Of a stretch of DNA of 64,000 nucleotides, positions 53,373 to 62,111 are shown piece after piece; positions within the stretch are counted from its first letter, which is position 1, and the number at the start of each line of letters is the position of its first letter. Position numbers and translations under genes: made by a program. The notes beneath the pieces were generated by a model. It was not told the DNA's origin. It saw nothing but the letters and a program-made list of their open reading frames with translations, and made no database searches. The DNA is from Phycisphaeraceae bacterium (lineage in GTDB: Bacteria; Planctomycetota; Phycisphaerae; Phycisphaerales; Phycisphaeraceae), in NCBI GenBank assembly GCA_028277745.1, contig JANQFR010000082.1:124001-188000 (forward strand), written 5' to 3'.

Positions 53373-53405
53373 CCCTAGACCCTAGCGCCTAACCCCTAGC
53401 GCCTA
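53373..53405. repeat. Right inverted heptamer repeat
   Basis: Plus strand units CCCTAGA, CCCTAGC, GCCTAAC and CCCTAGC, then GCCTA. Its last three bases are the TAG stop of cysD read on the minus strand (53403-53405). It is the inverted partner of 52945-52977. Confidence 0.85.
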
Positions 53406-54314
53406 GTAATACCCCTGCTTCTTCTTCTCCTCCATCGACGCGCCGGGGTCCTGGTCGATCACGCGGCCTTCGCGCTCGGAGCGGGTCGCCAGCAACATCT
53501 CCTGAATGATCTCGGGGAGGGTGGCTGCGCGGGACTCGGTCGCGCCTGAGAGCGGGTAGTCGCCCAGCGTGCGGAACCGGACCCACTTCCGGCTCGCAGT
53601 GCGACGCAAGGTTTCGGGCATACGGTCGTCATCCACCGCGATCAGCTGCCCCTCGTGCTCGACCACGTCGCGCTGCGTCGCGTAGTAGATCGGGACGATC
53701 GGGATCTGCTCCAGGTGGATGTACTGCCAGATGTCCAGCTCGGTCCAGTTGGAAAGAGGGAACGCCCGGATCTGCTCGCCCTTCTCGAGGGCGCCGTTGT
53801 AGAGGTTCCAAAGCTCAGGGCGCTGATTCTTGGGGTCCCACTGATGGTTCTTGTCGCGGAAGGAGTAGACGCGCTCCTTGGCGCGAGACTTTTCCTCGTC
53901 CCGTCGGCCCCCGCCGAACGCGGCGTCGAACCGGTACTTATCGAGGGCCTGGCGCAGGGCGCCGAGATTCATCACGTCCGTGAAACGCTTCGAGCCGTGG
54001 AGGAAGGGATCGATCCCTTCCTTGAGGCCTTCCTCGTTGATGTAGACCAGGCACTCCAGCCCCAACTCGCCGACGATGTAATCATCACGGAAGGCGTACA
54101 TGGACTGGAAGTTCCAGGTCGTGTCGATGTGCAGCAGGGGAAACGGCGGCTTCCCGGGATGGAACGCCTTGCGGGCCAGGTGGAGCATCACGCACGAGTC
54201 TTTGCCGATGGAGAACAGCATCACCGGCTTGTCAAACTCGGCGACGACCTCACGGATGATATGGATCGACTCGGCTTCGAGCTGTTTCAGGTGGGTCAGG
54301 GTATGAGGCTTCAC
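53403..54314 (-). CDS. cysD: Sulfate adenylyltransferase small subunit
   Basis: 303 aa (E. coli CysD 302). Transfers AMP to sulfate to form APS, powered by GTP hydrolysis in CysN. N-terminal [22 protein letters not shown]-loop [17 protein letters not shown], then [20 protein letters not shown] and the C-terminal [17 protein letters not shown] are diagnostic. GTG 54314 is chosen because it gives the normal length and GGAG lies upstream. The C-terminus ends [10 protein letters not shown]; the stop comes from the adjoining inverted repeat, which may have replaced the original stop. Confidence 0.95.
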   Translation of the reverse strand: MKPHTLTHLKQLEAESIHIIREVVAEFDKPVMLFSIGKDSCVMLHLARKAFHPGKPPFPLLHIDTTWNFQSMYAFRDDYIVGELGLECLVYINEEGLKEGIDPFLHGSKRFTDVMNLGALRQALDKYRFDAAFGGGRRDEEKSRAKERVYSFRDKNHQWDPKNQRPELWNLYNGALEKGEQIRAFPLSNWTELDIWQYIHLEQIPIVPIYYATQRDVVEHEGQLIAVDDDRMPETLRRTASRKWVRFRTLGDYPLSGATESRAATLPEIIQEMLLATRSEREGRVIDQDPGASMEEKKKQGYY

Positions 54315-54447
54315 AGAGGGCGCTCCGCGAGGCGTTTCGCCGGGAAAGCGGCCGCCTCCGATCATCGGGGCGCACAGGATAGAGGATTCCTCAACAGGAT
54401 GCCGCGTGTGTCGCGGATATCCCGCCCGCGCCCGCCAACCCTCGGCG

Positions 54448-55845
54448 TCAAGCCGCCGGAACGTCGTTGCGGCACCGCAGTTCGGCGGTGTCGGGCTCCT
54501 CCCCAAGTTCCGCCACCAGCGCGGCGTGCATCGCCGTGACGCGGTCAGCCTGGCCGGGCTCGCCCGCGAGATTGTTGAATTCTCCGGGGTCGGCGGCGAG
54601 GTCGTAAAGCTCCCGCTCGGGCTCGCCGCCGCCATCGATCCGGCTGTGATACACGTATTTCCAGGGACCTTGGCGGATCATGGCCATGCCGGAGGCGATG
54701 TTGTGGCCGTAATACTCGCTGACAGCGGTGTCTTTCCAGGCGTGGGCGTCGTCGTCGAGGTAGGGCAGGAGCGAATCACCATCCCAGTCCCGGCCGGGCT
54801 CGGCGCCGGACAGGCAGCAGATCGTCTGCACCAGGTCAACCAGCGAGCACGCCCCGCTCCGCCGCTGGCCGCCCGCCCACCGCGCCGGCCAGGACACGAT
54901 CAGCGGCACCCGCGCCCCATGCTCGTACATGCAGTTCTTCCACCACAGGCCGTGATCCCCCTTGTTTTCGCCGTGATCCGAGGTGTAGATCACCACGGTG
55001 TCGTCGGCCAGGCCCGAGTCGTCCAACGCCCCGAGCAACCGGCCGACCTCATCGTCGAACCAATCGGTCAGCGCCCAATAGAGGTCCCGACCATCGCGGA
55101 CGACCTGCGGATCGGGGTCTTCGATCCCGAAGCCGCGGCGGTGCATCTGGTAGTTGGTGGGCAACGACTCGATCAGGCCCTCGGGGAGGTTGGGCGGCGG
55201 GACCTTGCCGCGGTACCGCGAGGCGTAAGACTCGGGCACGATCATCGGGAAGTGCGGGGCGACGTAGCCGGCGAAGAGGAAGAAGGGTTTGGTGTCGGAG
55301 GACCGATCGCGGCGGGCGAAGAACTCGACCCCGCGGGCGGTGACCAGCCGGCCGTTGTCAAGAACCGAGGACCGGTCACCGACCCGGAAATCCGCGGATC
55401 GCCCGGTCCAACTCGCGAGATTGGAGGGACGATCCAACGTCATCCGCGGCGAGGGCCCGCCGGGATGAAGGCCGTTGTTCTGGCTGATCCCGGGCAACAG
55501 GTCCGTAAAGCCATACCGCCGATCACGGCGATAATGCTGCTTGCCGCAAAGATAAGCGTCGTAGCCCGCGGCGACGAGGGCCCGGGGCAGCGAGGGGCAA
55601 TCGTCAGGGAGGAACGACTGATTGCTCCAAGCGTTGATCCGGCTGATGTATTTCCCGGCGGTGAAGCTCAGGCGTGAGGGGACGCACAGCGGCGAGTTGC
55701 AGTAGCAGGCGTCGAACGTGACGCCGCGCCGGGCGAGGCGGTCGAGGTTGGGCGTCTGGACCAGGGGGTCGCCGTAGCAGCCGGTGACGGCGGGGTCGTG
55801 CTCGTCCGACATGATCAGCAGGATGTTGGGGGGACGACGATTCAT
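54448..55845 (-). CDS. Sulfatase (type I, Cys-type)
   Basis: 465 aa. N-terminal metal strand [20 protein letters not shown]; signature CVPSR at residues 54-58 with Cys54 as the formylglycine precursor; later [15 protein letters not shown]. Related to choline-sulfatase and arylsulfatase-like planctomycete enzymes (GKQHYRRD). No signal peptide, so probably cytoplasmic. Its ATG overlaps the IclR regulator stop by 4 bases, so the two are co-transcribed and coupled. The substrate may be a small sulfate ester sensed by the regulator (inference). Confidence 0.94.
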   Translation of the reverse strand: MNRRPPNILLIMSDEHDPAVTGCYGDPLVQTPNLDRLARRGVTFDACYCNSPLCVPSRLSFTAGKYISRINAWSNQSFLPDDCPSLPRALVAAGYDAYLCGKQHYRRDRRYGFTDLLPGISQNNGLHPGGPSPRMTLDRPSNLASWTGRSADFRVGDRSSVLDNGRLVTARGVEFFARRDRSSDTKPFFLFAGYVAPHFPMIVPESYASRYRGKVPPPNLPEGLIESLPTNYQMHRRGFGIEDPDPQVVRDGRDLYWALTDWFDDEVGRLLGALDDSGLADDTVVIYTSDHGENKGDHGLWWKNCMYEHGARVPLIVSWPARWAGGQRRSGACSLVDLVQTICCLSGAEPGRDWDGDSLLPYLDDDAHAWKDTAVSEYYGHNIASGMAMIRQGPWKYVYHSRIDGGGEPERELYDLAADPGEFNNLAGEPGQADRVTAMHAALVAELGEEPDTAELRCRNDVPAA

Positions 55846-56567
55846 GAAAGCAGCTCCTCAAGCCGCCGAGCGGCGTTCGCCACGACACGGCCCACCGCGG
55901 CGACGTGGTCATCGAGCAATGCGCCCGGCGCGGCCGTGAGCGCGACGGCCCCGACGGGGCCGCGTCCAGGGTGGCGCAGAGCCGACGCGAAACGACGTTG
56001 GGAACGCAGGGCCGCGTCGTCGAAGATGTAGCCGTGATGCTGGAGGTCGCGGCGGAACGCGTCGGCATGGTCGTCAAGACGCTGGGCCTGAGCCATAAGC
56101 GACCGGGCGAGGCGCCGGCCGTCCGCGTCCAGGCCGTCGTAGACGATCAACCCCCAGGCCGGGCGGGACAGGTCGGCCTGGACATGCCCGACCGGGAGCA
56201 TGGCGGCGCCGTCTTCGACCAGGTGATGCCGGACGCACCGGCCGGCCGCCTGCTCGAACAGGACCAGCATGCAGGAATGCCTGGTCTGTTCCGCCGTCGC
56301 CGCCAGCACACCGCCCGCGGCGTCCGTCAGGCGCTGCCGCCAGTCGACCGGCGGAGCAAACCGCTCCGCCCGTTGCCCCAGCCGGTAACGCCCCGTTTGG
56401 GGGTCCTTGGCCAGATACCCCTCCTCCCGGAGCGTGGCCACCAGGCGGGCCAAGCTGGCGCGGGGGGCCTCCACCCGTTCCAACAGGTCGGAAAACGCCA
56501 TCGCGGCGGGAGCCGCGGCGACCGCTTCGAGCAAAGCGAGACCACGTTGGAGGGCTGGGATGGTCAT
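55842..56567 (-). CDS. IclR-family transcriptional regulator
   Basis: 241 aa. The N-terminal winged HTH reads ALQRGLALLEAVAAAPAAMA and ASLARLVATLREEGYLAKD, followed by GRYRLGQRA; the C-terminal effector domain contains ARSLMAQAQRL. It is first gene of the pair with the sulfatase. A 35-base near-perfect dyad (56572-56606) begins 4 bases upstream and contains a TATGAT hexamer 6 bases before the start codon, so autoregulation is likely. Confidence 0.9.
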   Translation of the reverse strand: MTIPALQRGLALLEAVAAAPAAMAFSDLLERVEAPRASLARLVATLREEGYLAKDPQTGRYRLGQRAERFAPPVDWRQRLTDAAGGVLAATAEQTRHSCMLVLFEQAAGRCVRHHLVEDGAAMLPVGHVQADLSRPAWGLIVYDGLDADGRRLARSLMAQAQRLDDHADAFRRDLQHHGYIFDDAALRSQRRFASALRHPGRGPVGAVALTAAPGALLDDHVAAVGRVVANAARRLEELLS

Positions 56568-56571
56568 TTAA

Positions 56572-56606
56572 ACATCATATTTGATATCGAATATCATATA
56601 TGATGT
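56572..56606. promoter_or_regulatory. 35-base AT-rich dyad operator upstream of the iclR-like gene
   Basis: Arms ACATCATATTTGATAT and ATATCATATATGATGT are symmetric at 30 of 35 positions. The minus-strand -10 hexamer TATGAT (56574-56579) lies within the left arm, 6 bases from the ATG. It lies in the 51 bases between the dehydrogenase stop and the regulator start. Confidence 0.75.
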
Positions 56607-56618
56607 CAATCACGGTCA

Positions 56619-57557
56619 TCATGGGCCGTCCGCCAGCACGTTGAGAAGTTGGGCGATCGAATTGCGGTTCACCTCATCGTTCGCCCGTCTCAGGTTGTTG
56701 GCGTTGTGGCTGCCCAACACGACCTGATCCATCCGGGTCAGAGGGTTGTCGACGGACAGCGGCTCGGTTTCGTAGACGTCCAGCGCGGCGCCTCCCAGCC
56801 GCCCTGTCTGCAACGCGTCGATCAGCGCCGTCTCGTCGACCAGGGGGCCGCGGGCGACGTTGACCACGCAAGCCCCCGGCTTCATGCGGGAGATCGCGGC
56901 CGCGTCGATGAGGCGTCGGTTCGTCTCCGTCAGATTGCACGCCAGGCACAGGTAATCGCTCGCGGCCAAGACCGTGTCGAAATCGGCGAAGCTCACGCCG
57001 TCGACCGGCGCCATCTCGGCCATCCGCACGTCGGTCGCCAACACGTCGCACCCGAAGCCGGCCAGGCGCTGGGCGATCCCCCGCCCGATCGCGCCAAAGC
57101 CGACGATGCCAACGGTCCGACCCATCAGCCCGACCCCCTCGGGCTTGAGCCAGCGCCCGTTGCGCACGCCGCGGTCGACCGTGTGCAGGTGTCGGCTGAG
57201 CATGACCAGATAGCCGACGCACACCTCGCCCACCGCGTCGCCGAACGCGCCGGGCGTGTTGAACACCGGGACGCCCAGGTCCGCCGCGGCGTCGAGGTCG
57301 ATCGAATCGAGGCCGACGCCCCACTTGCTGATCACCTTCAGGCGCGGACGCGAGGCCTCGAGCACCCGGCGGGTGATCTGGTCGTCGCCCGCGATCATCC
57401 CGTCATAATCCCCGATGATCGGCAGCAACTCGTCCTCGGTGAGGAACTGCTGGACGGGATACATCTCCAATCCGACCCCGGCCGCATCGAGCTGCGGCTG
57501 AAACAACGCCGCGTCACGCTGCATGATCAGGTTGGTCACCAGCACACGCTTCATCAC
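56619..57557 (-). CDS. D-2-hydroxyacid dehydrogenase (phosphoglycerate dehydrogenase-like)
   Basis: 312-aa NAD-dependent dehydrogenase. The Rossmann loop is VGIVGFGAIGRGIAQRLAGF, and the active-site Arg is in NVARGPLVDETALIDAL, with Glu in YETEPLS and His in VLGSHNANN. There is no ACT domain, so it is not a typical serine-feedback-regulated SerA. Its start overlaps the stop of the CMP-sugar synthetase (ATGA), which ties it to the surface-sugar operon. Substrate unknown, probably a sugar-acid or 2-hydroxyacid precursor. Confidence 0.88.
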   Translation of the reverse strand: MMKRVLVTNLIMQRDAALFQPQLDAAGVGLEMYPVQQFLTEDELLPIIGDYDGMIAGDDQITRRVLEASRPRLKVISKWGVGLDSIDLDAAADLGVPVFNTPGAFGDAVGEVCVGYLVMLSRHLHTVDRGVRNGRWLKPEGVGLMGRTVGIVGFGAIGRGIAQRLAGFGCDVLATDVRMAEMAPVDGVSFADFDTVLAASDYLCLACNLTETNRRLIDAAAISRMKPGACVVNVARGPLVDETALIDALQTGRLGGAALDVYETEPLSVDNPLTRMDQVVLGSHNANNLRRANDEVNRNSIAQLLNVLADGP

Positions 57558-58222
57558 GCCTCCCCGACCAGCGGCAGCAACGCCTCGGCCAACTTCAGGT
57601 CATCTTCGGTCTTGATCACGTGGCCCGAGACCGGGCCGACCGGGTAAAAGCCGACCCGGCCGGCGTAGGTGGCGCAACCGCCCGCCTCGAACGTCGCCAG
57701 GTAGGCGTCCCGCCGCCACGCGGTGATGCTCCAGGTGATCCGCTGGATCGGCTCGAGCTCCTGGGAATTGGTCTTCTGGCTGAACGTGAAATTGATCGGC
57801 TTGCCGGCGATCGCACATTCGATCTGCTCGGGGATATACGACAAGACCGCGTCGTAATCGGATTCCACAGAAAACCGCACAAACGACGTCACCTCCCGCG
57901 CGGTCAGGAGGGGGGCGATGCTGTGGACTTGAAACAGCCAGTCGCAGTTGTGGCCCTGGAGGAACTCGTGGACGTATTGCTCGCTGGTCGCCTGGTTGTC
58001 GCCAAGCTCGGCCGGGCGCTGATGGAAATGCGCGCCCTCCGCTTCGGCGATCGGGCCGAAGTCGGGGTGCTCGGAGTTGACCCAGACGGCGTCGAACACA
58101 CCCGCCGCGCGGCACTTGCGGATCGCACGGACGATCAGCGGCACGCCGCCGAGCTCACGGAGGTTCTTCTTCGCCAGGCGTTGGCTGCCCATACGGGCGG
58201 GGATCATAGCGATGAGGGTCAT
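57554..58222 (-). CDS. Acylneuraminate cytidylyltransferase-family protein
   Basis: 222-aa CMP-sugar synthetase of the NeuA/KdsB type. N-terminal nucleotide loop IAMIPARMGSQRLAKKNLRE, then GVPLIVRAIRKCRAAGVFDA; central QVHSIAPLLTAREVTSFV; end VIKTEDDLKLAEALL. It activates a nonulosonic or related acidic sugar for transfer to surface glycans. It overlaps both neighbours by 4 bases (GT2 before, dehydrogenase after), so it is translationally coupled. Confidence 0.88.
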   Translation of the reverse strand: MTLIAMIPARMGSQRLAKKNLRELGGVPLIVRAIRKCRAAGVFDAVWVNSEHPDFGPIAEAEGAHFHQRPAELGDNQATSEQYVHEFLQGHNCDWLFQVHSIAPLLTAREVTSFVRFSVESDYDAVLSYIPEQIECAIAGKPINFTFSQKTNSQELEPIQRITWSITAWRRDAYLATFEAGGCATYAGRVGFYPVGPVSGHVIKTEDDLKLAEALLPLVGEA

Positions 58223-59055
58223 GCGGGGCTCCCGGGACGACGGAATCTGCGGATCAGTTTGCGCGGGCTGATGTCCATGAGCCCGGCGACGATACGTTCG
58301 ACCCTGGCTTGGGGAAACCGCAGCGGCAGGCCGGCGCGCCGGTAGTAAGCGTTGAGCTGCGGGATCAGCAGGCGGTGGATATAGGCCTGGGCATCGTAGC
58401 CGCTGTTCTCGAAGGTGCCGTTATCGCTGTGGGCGCGGTAGTAACCATAACAGCGGTGGGTGGCGTTGATCAGGCCGTGGCACATGGCGGTGCGGGTGAG
58501 ATAGCCGTCGGCGGAGAGGCGGAAATCTTCGGGGATGGGCAGGACCCGGTCGAGCACGGCCCGGGCGAAGGCGAGGCCGGCGGAGGGGACGAAGACGCCC
58601 AGGGACCGAGTCTCCATGCAATAACGCATGCCGTCGCCGGTGACCAGGGTGGGCCGGAAGCGTTCGGCGGTGGGCTTGCCGTCGCGGATGAGGTAGAGGT
58701 TGTGCTGAAACAAGGCGGTCTCGGGGTCCTGATCGAACGCGTGTTGAACGGCCTGTAGCTTGCCGGGCGTCCAGAGATCGTCGCTGTCCATCAGGCAGAC
58801 GACCTCACCCTGGGCGTGGTCGAATCCGGTATTGAACGCCGCCGCCTGGCCGCGGTTCTGAGCGTGGTGCAACGGGATAAGCCGGCGGTCGGGGTGGGCG
58901 GCGGCGCAACGTTCGATCACCGCGCGGCTGTCGTCGGTCGATCCATCGTCGACCACGATCAACTCGAAGTCGTCGTGTTCTTGAACGAGCACGCTCTCGA
59001 TCGCTTCGCCGAGGTAAGAGGCGCCGTTGTAGTTGGCGAGGACGACCGAAATCAT
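58219..59055 (-). CDS. Glycosyltransferase family 2
   Basis: 278 aa. GT-A fold: ISVVLANYNGASYLGEAIES at the N-terminus, LIVVDDGSTDDSRAVI (nucleotide site), GQAAAFNTGFDHAQGEVVCL and then MDSDDLWTPGKL with the DxD metal motif. No membrane segment; cytoplasmic. Fourth from the sulfatase end of a minus-strand glycan cluster; overlaps the CMP-sugar synthetase by 4 bases. Confidence 0.93.
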   Translation of the reverse strand: MISVVLANYNGASYLGEAIESVLVQEHDDFELIVVDDGSTDDSRAVIERCAAAHPDRRLIPLHHAQNRGQAAAFNTGFDHAQGEVVCLMDSDDLWTPGKLQAVQHAFDQDPETALFQHNLYLIRDGKPTAERFRPTLVTGDGMRYCMETRSLGVFVPSAGLAFARAVLDRVLPIPEDFRLSADGYLTRTAMCHGLINATHRCYGYYRAHSDNGTFENSGYDAQAYIHRLLIPQLNAYYRRAGLPLRFPQARVERIVAGLMDISPRKLIRRFRRPGSPA

Positions 59056-59082
59056 GACCGCTTTCTGAAAATAGACTCGGGC

Positions 59083-59895
59083 CTAACGGCCCAGCACGTC
59101 GTCAAGGTCGACCTTCTCCCACGCCTCGAGCTTCGTCCGGCGTGACGCATTGTAAATACGCCGCCCCCGTGATTCGAGATGCGCCCGGGCGGCGGTGAAT
59201 TCCTCGAGCTGCTCGTTCAGCTTCGGCACGGTCCACGTCTCGCCGGGCTTGCGGTAGTCGGGGTGAAAATGATTCCGCTCTCCCTCGGACACAATCACAT
59301 CGTTGCCGAAAACCTTCTCCCCCGTCCTCGTGTCGGGGACGGTGAAGCTGAAGTCCATGCCGATCGCGTAGATCTCCGTGATCCCCATCCAATCCGCGAG
59401 CTTGATGTCGAGATTGACGACCGAGTGGCCGGCCCGGAAGCCCAGGACCGGATCCCACGCCGCATCGCCTTGGGGGGTGGGGGCGTTGACGAACGTCACC
59501 TGATCCGTCGCGTCCTGAAACGACTCGGCGACGCTGAAGGCGAAGAGCCTGGTCAGGTCGGTCAAGCCAAGGAACGTGTCGCGCAGGTTGCGGGCGACCA
59601 TGGCGTCGCAGCAGGTCAGGTAGGTCGGGCGCCAGTCGGTCTGGTCGAAGATCAGGAAGATCTTGTTGGAGGCGAAGGTGATCTCGCCCCGGAGCCGGTC
59701 GAGGTCGTCGATGCGGAGGCTGGGCCCGTTGCCGATGACGAACGCGCGTCGGCCGGCGTGGATGTCTTTGAGGTCGCGGAGGCGCTGGTCGTTGGCGGGG
59801 TTGGGCAGGCCCCAGACGATCCGCCGGCCCTCGGGGGTGAAGCCCGGTCCGCCGAAGCGGCCGCGAAGCCGTTTAACCCATGTGACGAGACTCAT
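59083..59895 (-). CDS. DUF115/MptE-like protein of surface glycosylation clusters
   Basis: 270 aa. The motif AFVIGNGPSLRIDDLDRL matches the MptE-like/DUF115 domain, found in Maf-type glycosyltransferases linked to nonulosonic-acid decoration and in archaeal 6-hydroxymethylpterin kinases. A central region contains VNLDIKLADWMGITEIYAIG and the conserved GMDFSF. It heads the minus-strand operon with GT2, CMP-sugar synthetase and dehydrogenase, so transfer or handling of the activated acidic sugar is the best reading. Confidence 0.83.
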   Translation of the reverse strand: MSLVTWVKRLRGRFGGPGFTPEGRRIVWGLPNPANDQRLRDLKDIHAGRRAFVIGNGPSLRIDDLDRLRGEITFASNKIFLIFDQTDWRPTYLTCCDAMVARNLRDTFLGLTDLTRLFAFSVAESFQDATDQVTFVNAPTPQGDAAWDPVLGFRAGHSVVNLDIKLADWMGITEIYAIGMDFSFTVPDTRTGEKVFGNDVIVSEGERNHFHPDYRKPGETWTVPKLNEQLEEFTAARAHLESRGRRIYNASRRTKLEAWEKVDLDDVLGR

Positions 59896-60017
59896 CGGCG
59901 TGGTTCTTGGGTGCGATCGGGACCAAGGGGTAACGTAACGGCTTGAAGCAGCGCGTCAAGGCGATGAATCATCCCGCAGGATTTGCCCGGCCCGGGCGGC
60001 GGCCTTATGGTCGGACC

Positions 60018-60977
60018 ATGGGCGGCGAAGGCGTGCATGACCGAAGCGAAGCGGCGCGGCCGGTGATCGCAACGCTGGCGGTGGGCGACACCTACCTCCG
60101 GCTGGCGGCGGCGTGCCTCGCCTCGGCGCGGCAGGCGGCGGGGGACCGGTACGAGTACGTTGTTTTCGCTGGGAAAACAACATGGAGCCCCGCCGCCGGA
60201 CGCCCGTGGCTGCGCATCGTCGACGTGACCGACATGCTGGACGCCCGTGTCCCGCCCGACGCCCTCGCAAAACGGCCGCTGCTGGCCCGGGCGTTCAAAT
60301 GCATCCCCTTCAGCCACCCGGATTACCTCCACCGCGACCTGCTGTTCCTGGACGCCGATTCGCTGGTGTTCGAGGACCGCTTTGACGAGGTGTTCGCATC
60401 GATCCGCGCCGACAGCGTCTTCATCATGGGGCAGTACATGCCCGACGACTACAACCACGTGAACATCGAGGGGCAGGCGTTCAATCTCAAAGAGGAGGCG
60501 GCGCGGGTCGGCCTGACGGCCCGCAACATGAACGTGAACAGCGGCTTCGTGGGACGGGCGGGGGACGAGGCCGGGCAACGGTTCGGGATGGAGCTGGACC
60601 GGTTATTGACCCAGCGGCCGCTGGCGCCGTTCCCGGGCCGGTATTTCAACGATGAGCCTTACGTGATGCTGGCGTTTCAATCCGCCGCCGCGGCCTCGGG
60701 ACGCGGCCGGGTAGGGGCGCCGGCGTCACTGGTCTGCACGACGTACGGCGCCACGCTCCGCCGCGTTCGGACCGGCCGGCCGGATGTGTTCAAGCGCCTC
60801 TCGGGCCAGGGGTTGGTCCAGCGGCCGGCGATCGTTCATTTCGTCGGCTATCGCAACTTCCGTTTCTATCTTCAACAGGTCCGCGCATACGTCCCGGAAG
60901 GCCCGCGGCTCCGCGCCGCCCCTCCGAGGTGGGCGCGGCGCATCCGCGGGCTGCCACGCCTGTTGCGTCGACCGTAG
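60018..60977 (+). CDS. Putative glycosyltransferase (GT-A fold)
   Basis: 319 aa. VIATLAVGDTYLRLAAACLA at the N-terminus and LHRDLLFLDADSLVFEDRF with a DxD motif suggest a nucleotide-sugar transferase of the GT8 or DUF-type group; EPYVMLAFQSAAAASG follows in the acceptor half. ATG 60018 is chosen because TATGGT (60006-60011) lies 6 bases upstream; an earlier TTG at 59943 is less likely. Divergent from the DUF115 operon. Confidence 0.75.
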   Translation: MGGEGVHDRSEAARPVIATLAVGDTYLRLAAACLASARQAAGDRYEYVVFAGKTTWSPAAGRPWLRIVDVTDMLDARVPPDALAKRPLLARAFKCIPFSHPDYLHRDLLFLDADSLVFEDRFDEVFASIRADSVFIMGQYMPDDYNHVNIEGQAFNLKEEAARVGLTARNMNVNSGFVGRAGDEAGQRFGMELDRLLTQRPLAPFPGRYFNDEPYVMLAFQSAAAASGRGRVGAPASLVCTTYGATLRRVRTGRPDVFKRLSGQGLVQRPAIVHFVGYRNFRFYLQQVRAYVPEGPRLRAAPPRWARRIRGLPRLLRRP

Positions 60978-61048
60978 CTTCGTCGGGATTGAATCAAAAC
61001 ACCGCGCCGCTGCGGCTCGACCACGCGGACGCGGCATCGAATGCGGGA

Positions 61049-62110
61049 TCAGGAGCGGCTCTCGGCGTAGATCATCTCGATCAGCTCCATCACCCGTAAC
61101 GCATCGTGCGAATTGCCGTCGGTGACCGGCTCGTCGCTGCGGATGCAACGGGCAAAGTCGTCGATCTCCAGCCGCCAGGAATCGTCGGTGTCAAACACGA
61201 TGGTTTCTTCACGCGGCCGGCCGAACGCCTTGGTGGTGTCTTCGAACTGCTTGCGGGCGAAGGTCATCTTCTCATCGCCGTAGCTGCGGGTGCTCGACAG
61301 GATGCCGTCGAGTACGAGATAGCCTTCCTCCAGGCAGACCTCGATCTCGAACTTGTGTTTCCACTGCGTGGCGGAGGAGTGAATGGAAGCGATCTGGCCG
61401 GCGTCGTTGGAGAGGATCGCGAAGGCGTTGTCCTCGCAGGGGATGTTCCAATGCGACGTGGTGACCACGCTTTTGACCTGATTGAAATCGCCGCAGAACA
61501 CGCGGCACAGGTCCAGCATATGGATCCCCTGATCCAGGAGGATGCCTCCGCCGGCGATGTCCTTGTCCGATCGCCACTCGTTCTCGAACTGCAGCGAGCC
61601 GCATTTGCCGTAGGCCCCGCGGACCCAGAGCACCTTGCCGAAACGGCCGCTCTCGATGAGCGACTTGGCTTCCAGCACGGAGTAGTGATAACGGTGATTG
61701 AAGCCGAACTTGAGCCGGAGGCCGGGGTTGGCCCGCTCCGCGTCGATCATGCGGCGGACATCGCCGACGCTCCTGCCCGGGGGCTTCTCACAGAACACAT
61801 GTTTCCCCAGCTCCAGGGCGTTGACCACCACGTCGGGGGCGACATTGTTGAACGCGCAGACGATGATCAGATCAATCTCTTCATCGGCGACCAGGTCGTG
61901 GTAGTCGGCGGAAAACCTGGCGTTGGGCCAGTGATCACGGACCCGGTCATTCACGTCGCAGACCGCGTGCAGGGCGAGGTCGGGGTGATCGAGGACGCAG
62001 CGGGCCCGGCGGGCGCCGACCCGGCCCATGCCCACAATGCCCACACGCAGAGGCGACGGCTCGGGCGCCGGCCGGACAGCGGGCTGGTTGGCGAGGGATG
62101 TCGTGTTCAC
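61049..62110 (-). CDS. Gfo/Idh/MocA-family oxidoreductase
   Basis: 353 aa. Rossmann loop RVGIVGMGRVGARRARCVLD, then EEIDLIIVCAFNNVAPDVVV, KHVFCEKPPGRSVGDVRRMI with the family EKP motif, and the catalytic ILLDQGIHMLDLCRVF (His). NAD(P)-dependent dehydrogenase acting on nucleotide sugars or sugar derivatives. It starts 2 bases after the SIS gene stop on the same strand (GTG), third in an operon with methyltransferase and SIS genes. Confidence 0.92.
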   Translation of the reverse strand: MNTTSLANQPAVRPAPEPSPLRVGIVGMGRVGARRARCVLDHPDLALHAVCDVNDRVRDHWPNARFSADYHDLVADEEIDLIIVCAFNNVAPDVVVNALELGKHVFCEKPPGRSVGDVRRMIDAERANPGLRLKFGFNHRYHYSVLEAKSLIESGRFGKVLWVRGAYGKCGSLQFENEWRSDKDIAGGGILLDQGIHMLDLCRVFCGDFNQVKSVVTTSHWNIPCEDNAFAILSNDAGQIASIHSSATQWKHKFEIEVCLEEGYLVLDGILSSTRSYGDEKMTFARKQFEDTTKAFGRPREETIVFDTDDSWRLEIDDFARCIRSDEPVTDGNSHDALRVMELIEMIYAESRS

Positions 62111-62111
62111 G

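Larger units (their letters stand above)
52945..53405 (-). mobile_element. Four-helix-bundle gene flanked by inverted heptamer repeats, inserted between cysD and cysNC
   Basis: A 461-base unit bounded by 33-base inverted repeats (52945-52977 and 53373-53405) that match at 31 of 33 positions and are themselves arrays of 7-base units. It contains one gene, for a 23S rRNA-IVP/Avd-like four-helix protein, and no transposase. Both cysD and the inner gene take their TAG stop codons from the repeats. I infer insertion into an ancestral cysD-cysNC operon; mobility is not proven. Confidence 0.65.

Noticed and set aside
52945-53405. Diversity-generating retroelement around the Avd-like gene
   Set aside because: No reverse transcriptase gene and no template/variable repeat pair is visible within reach; only the accessory-type protein is present.
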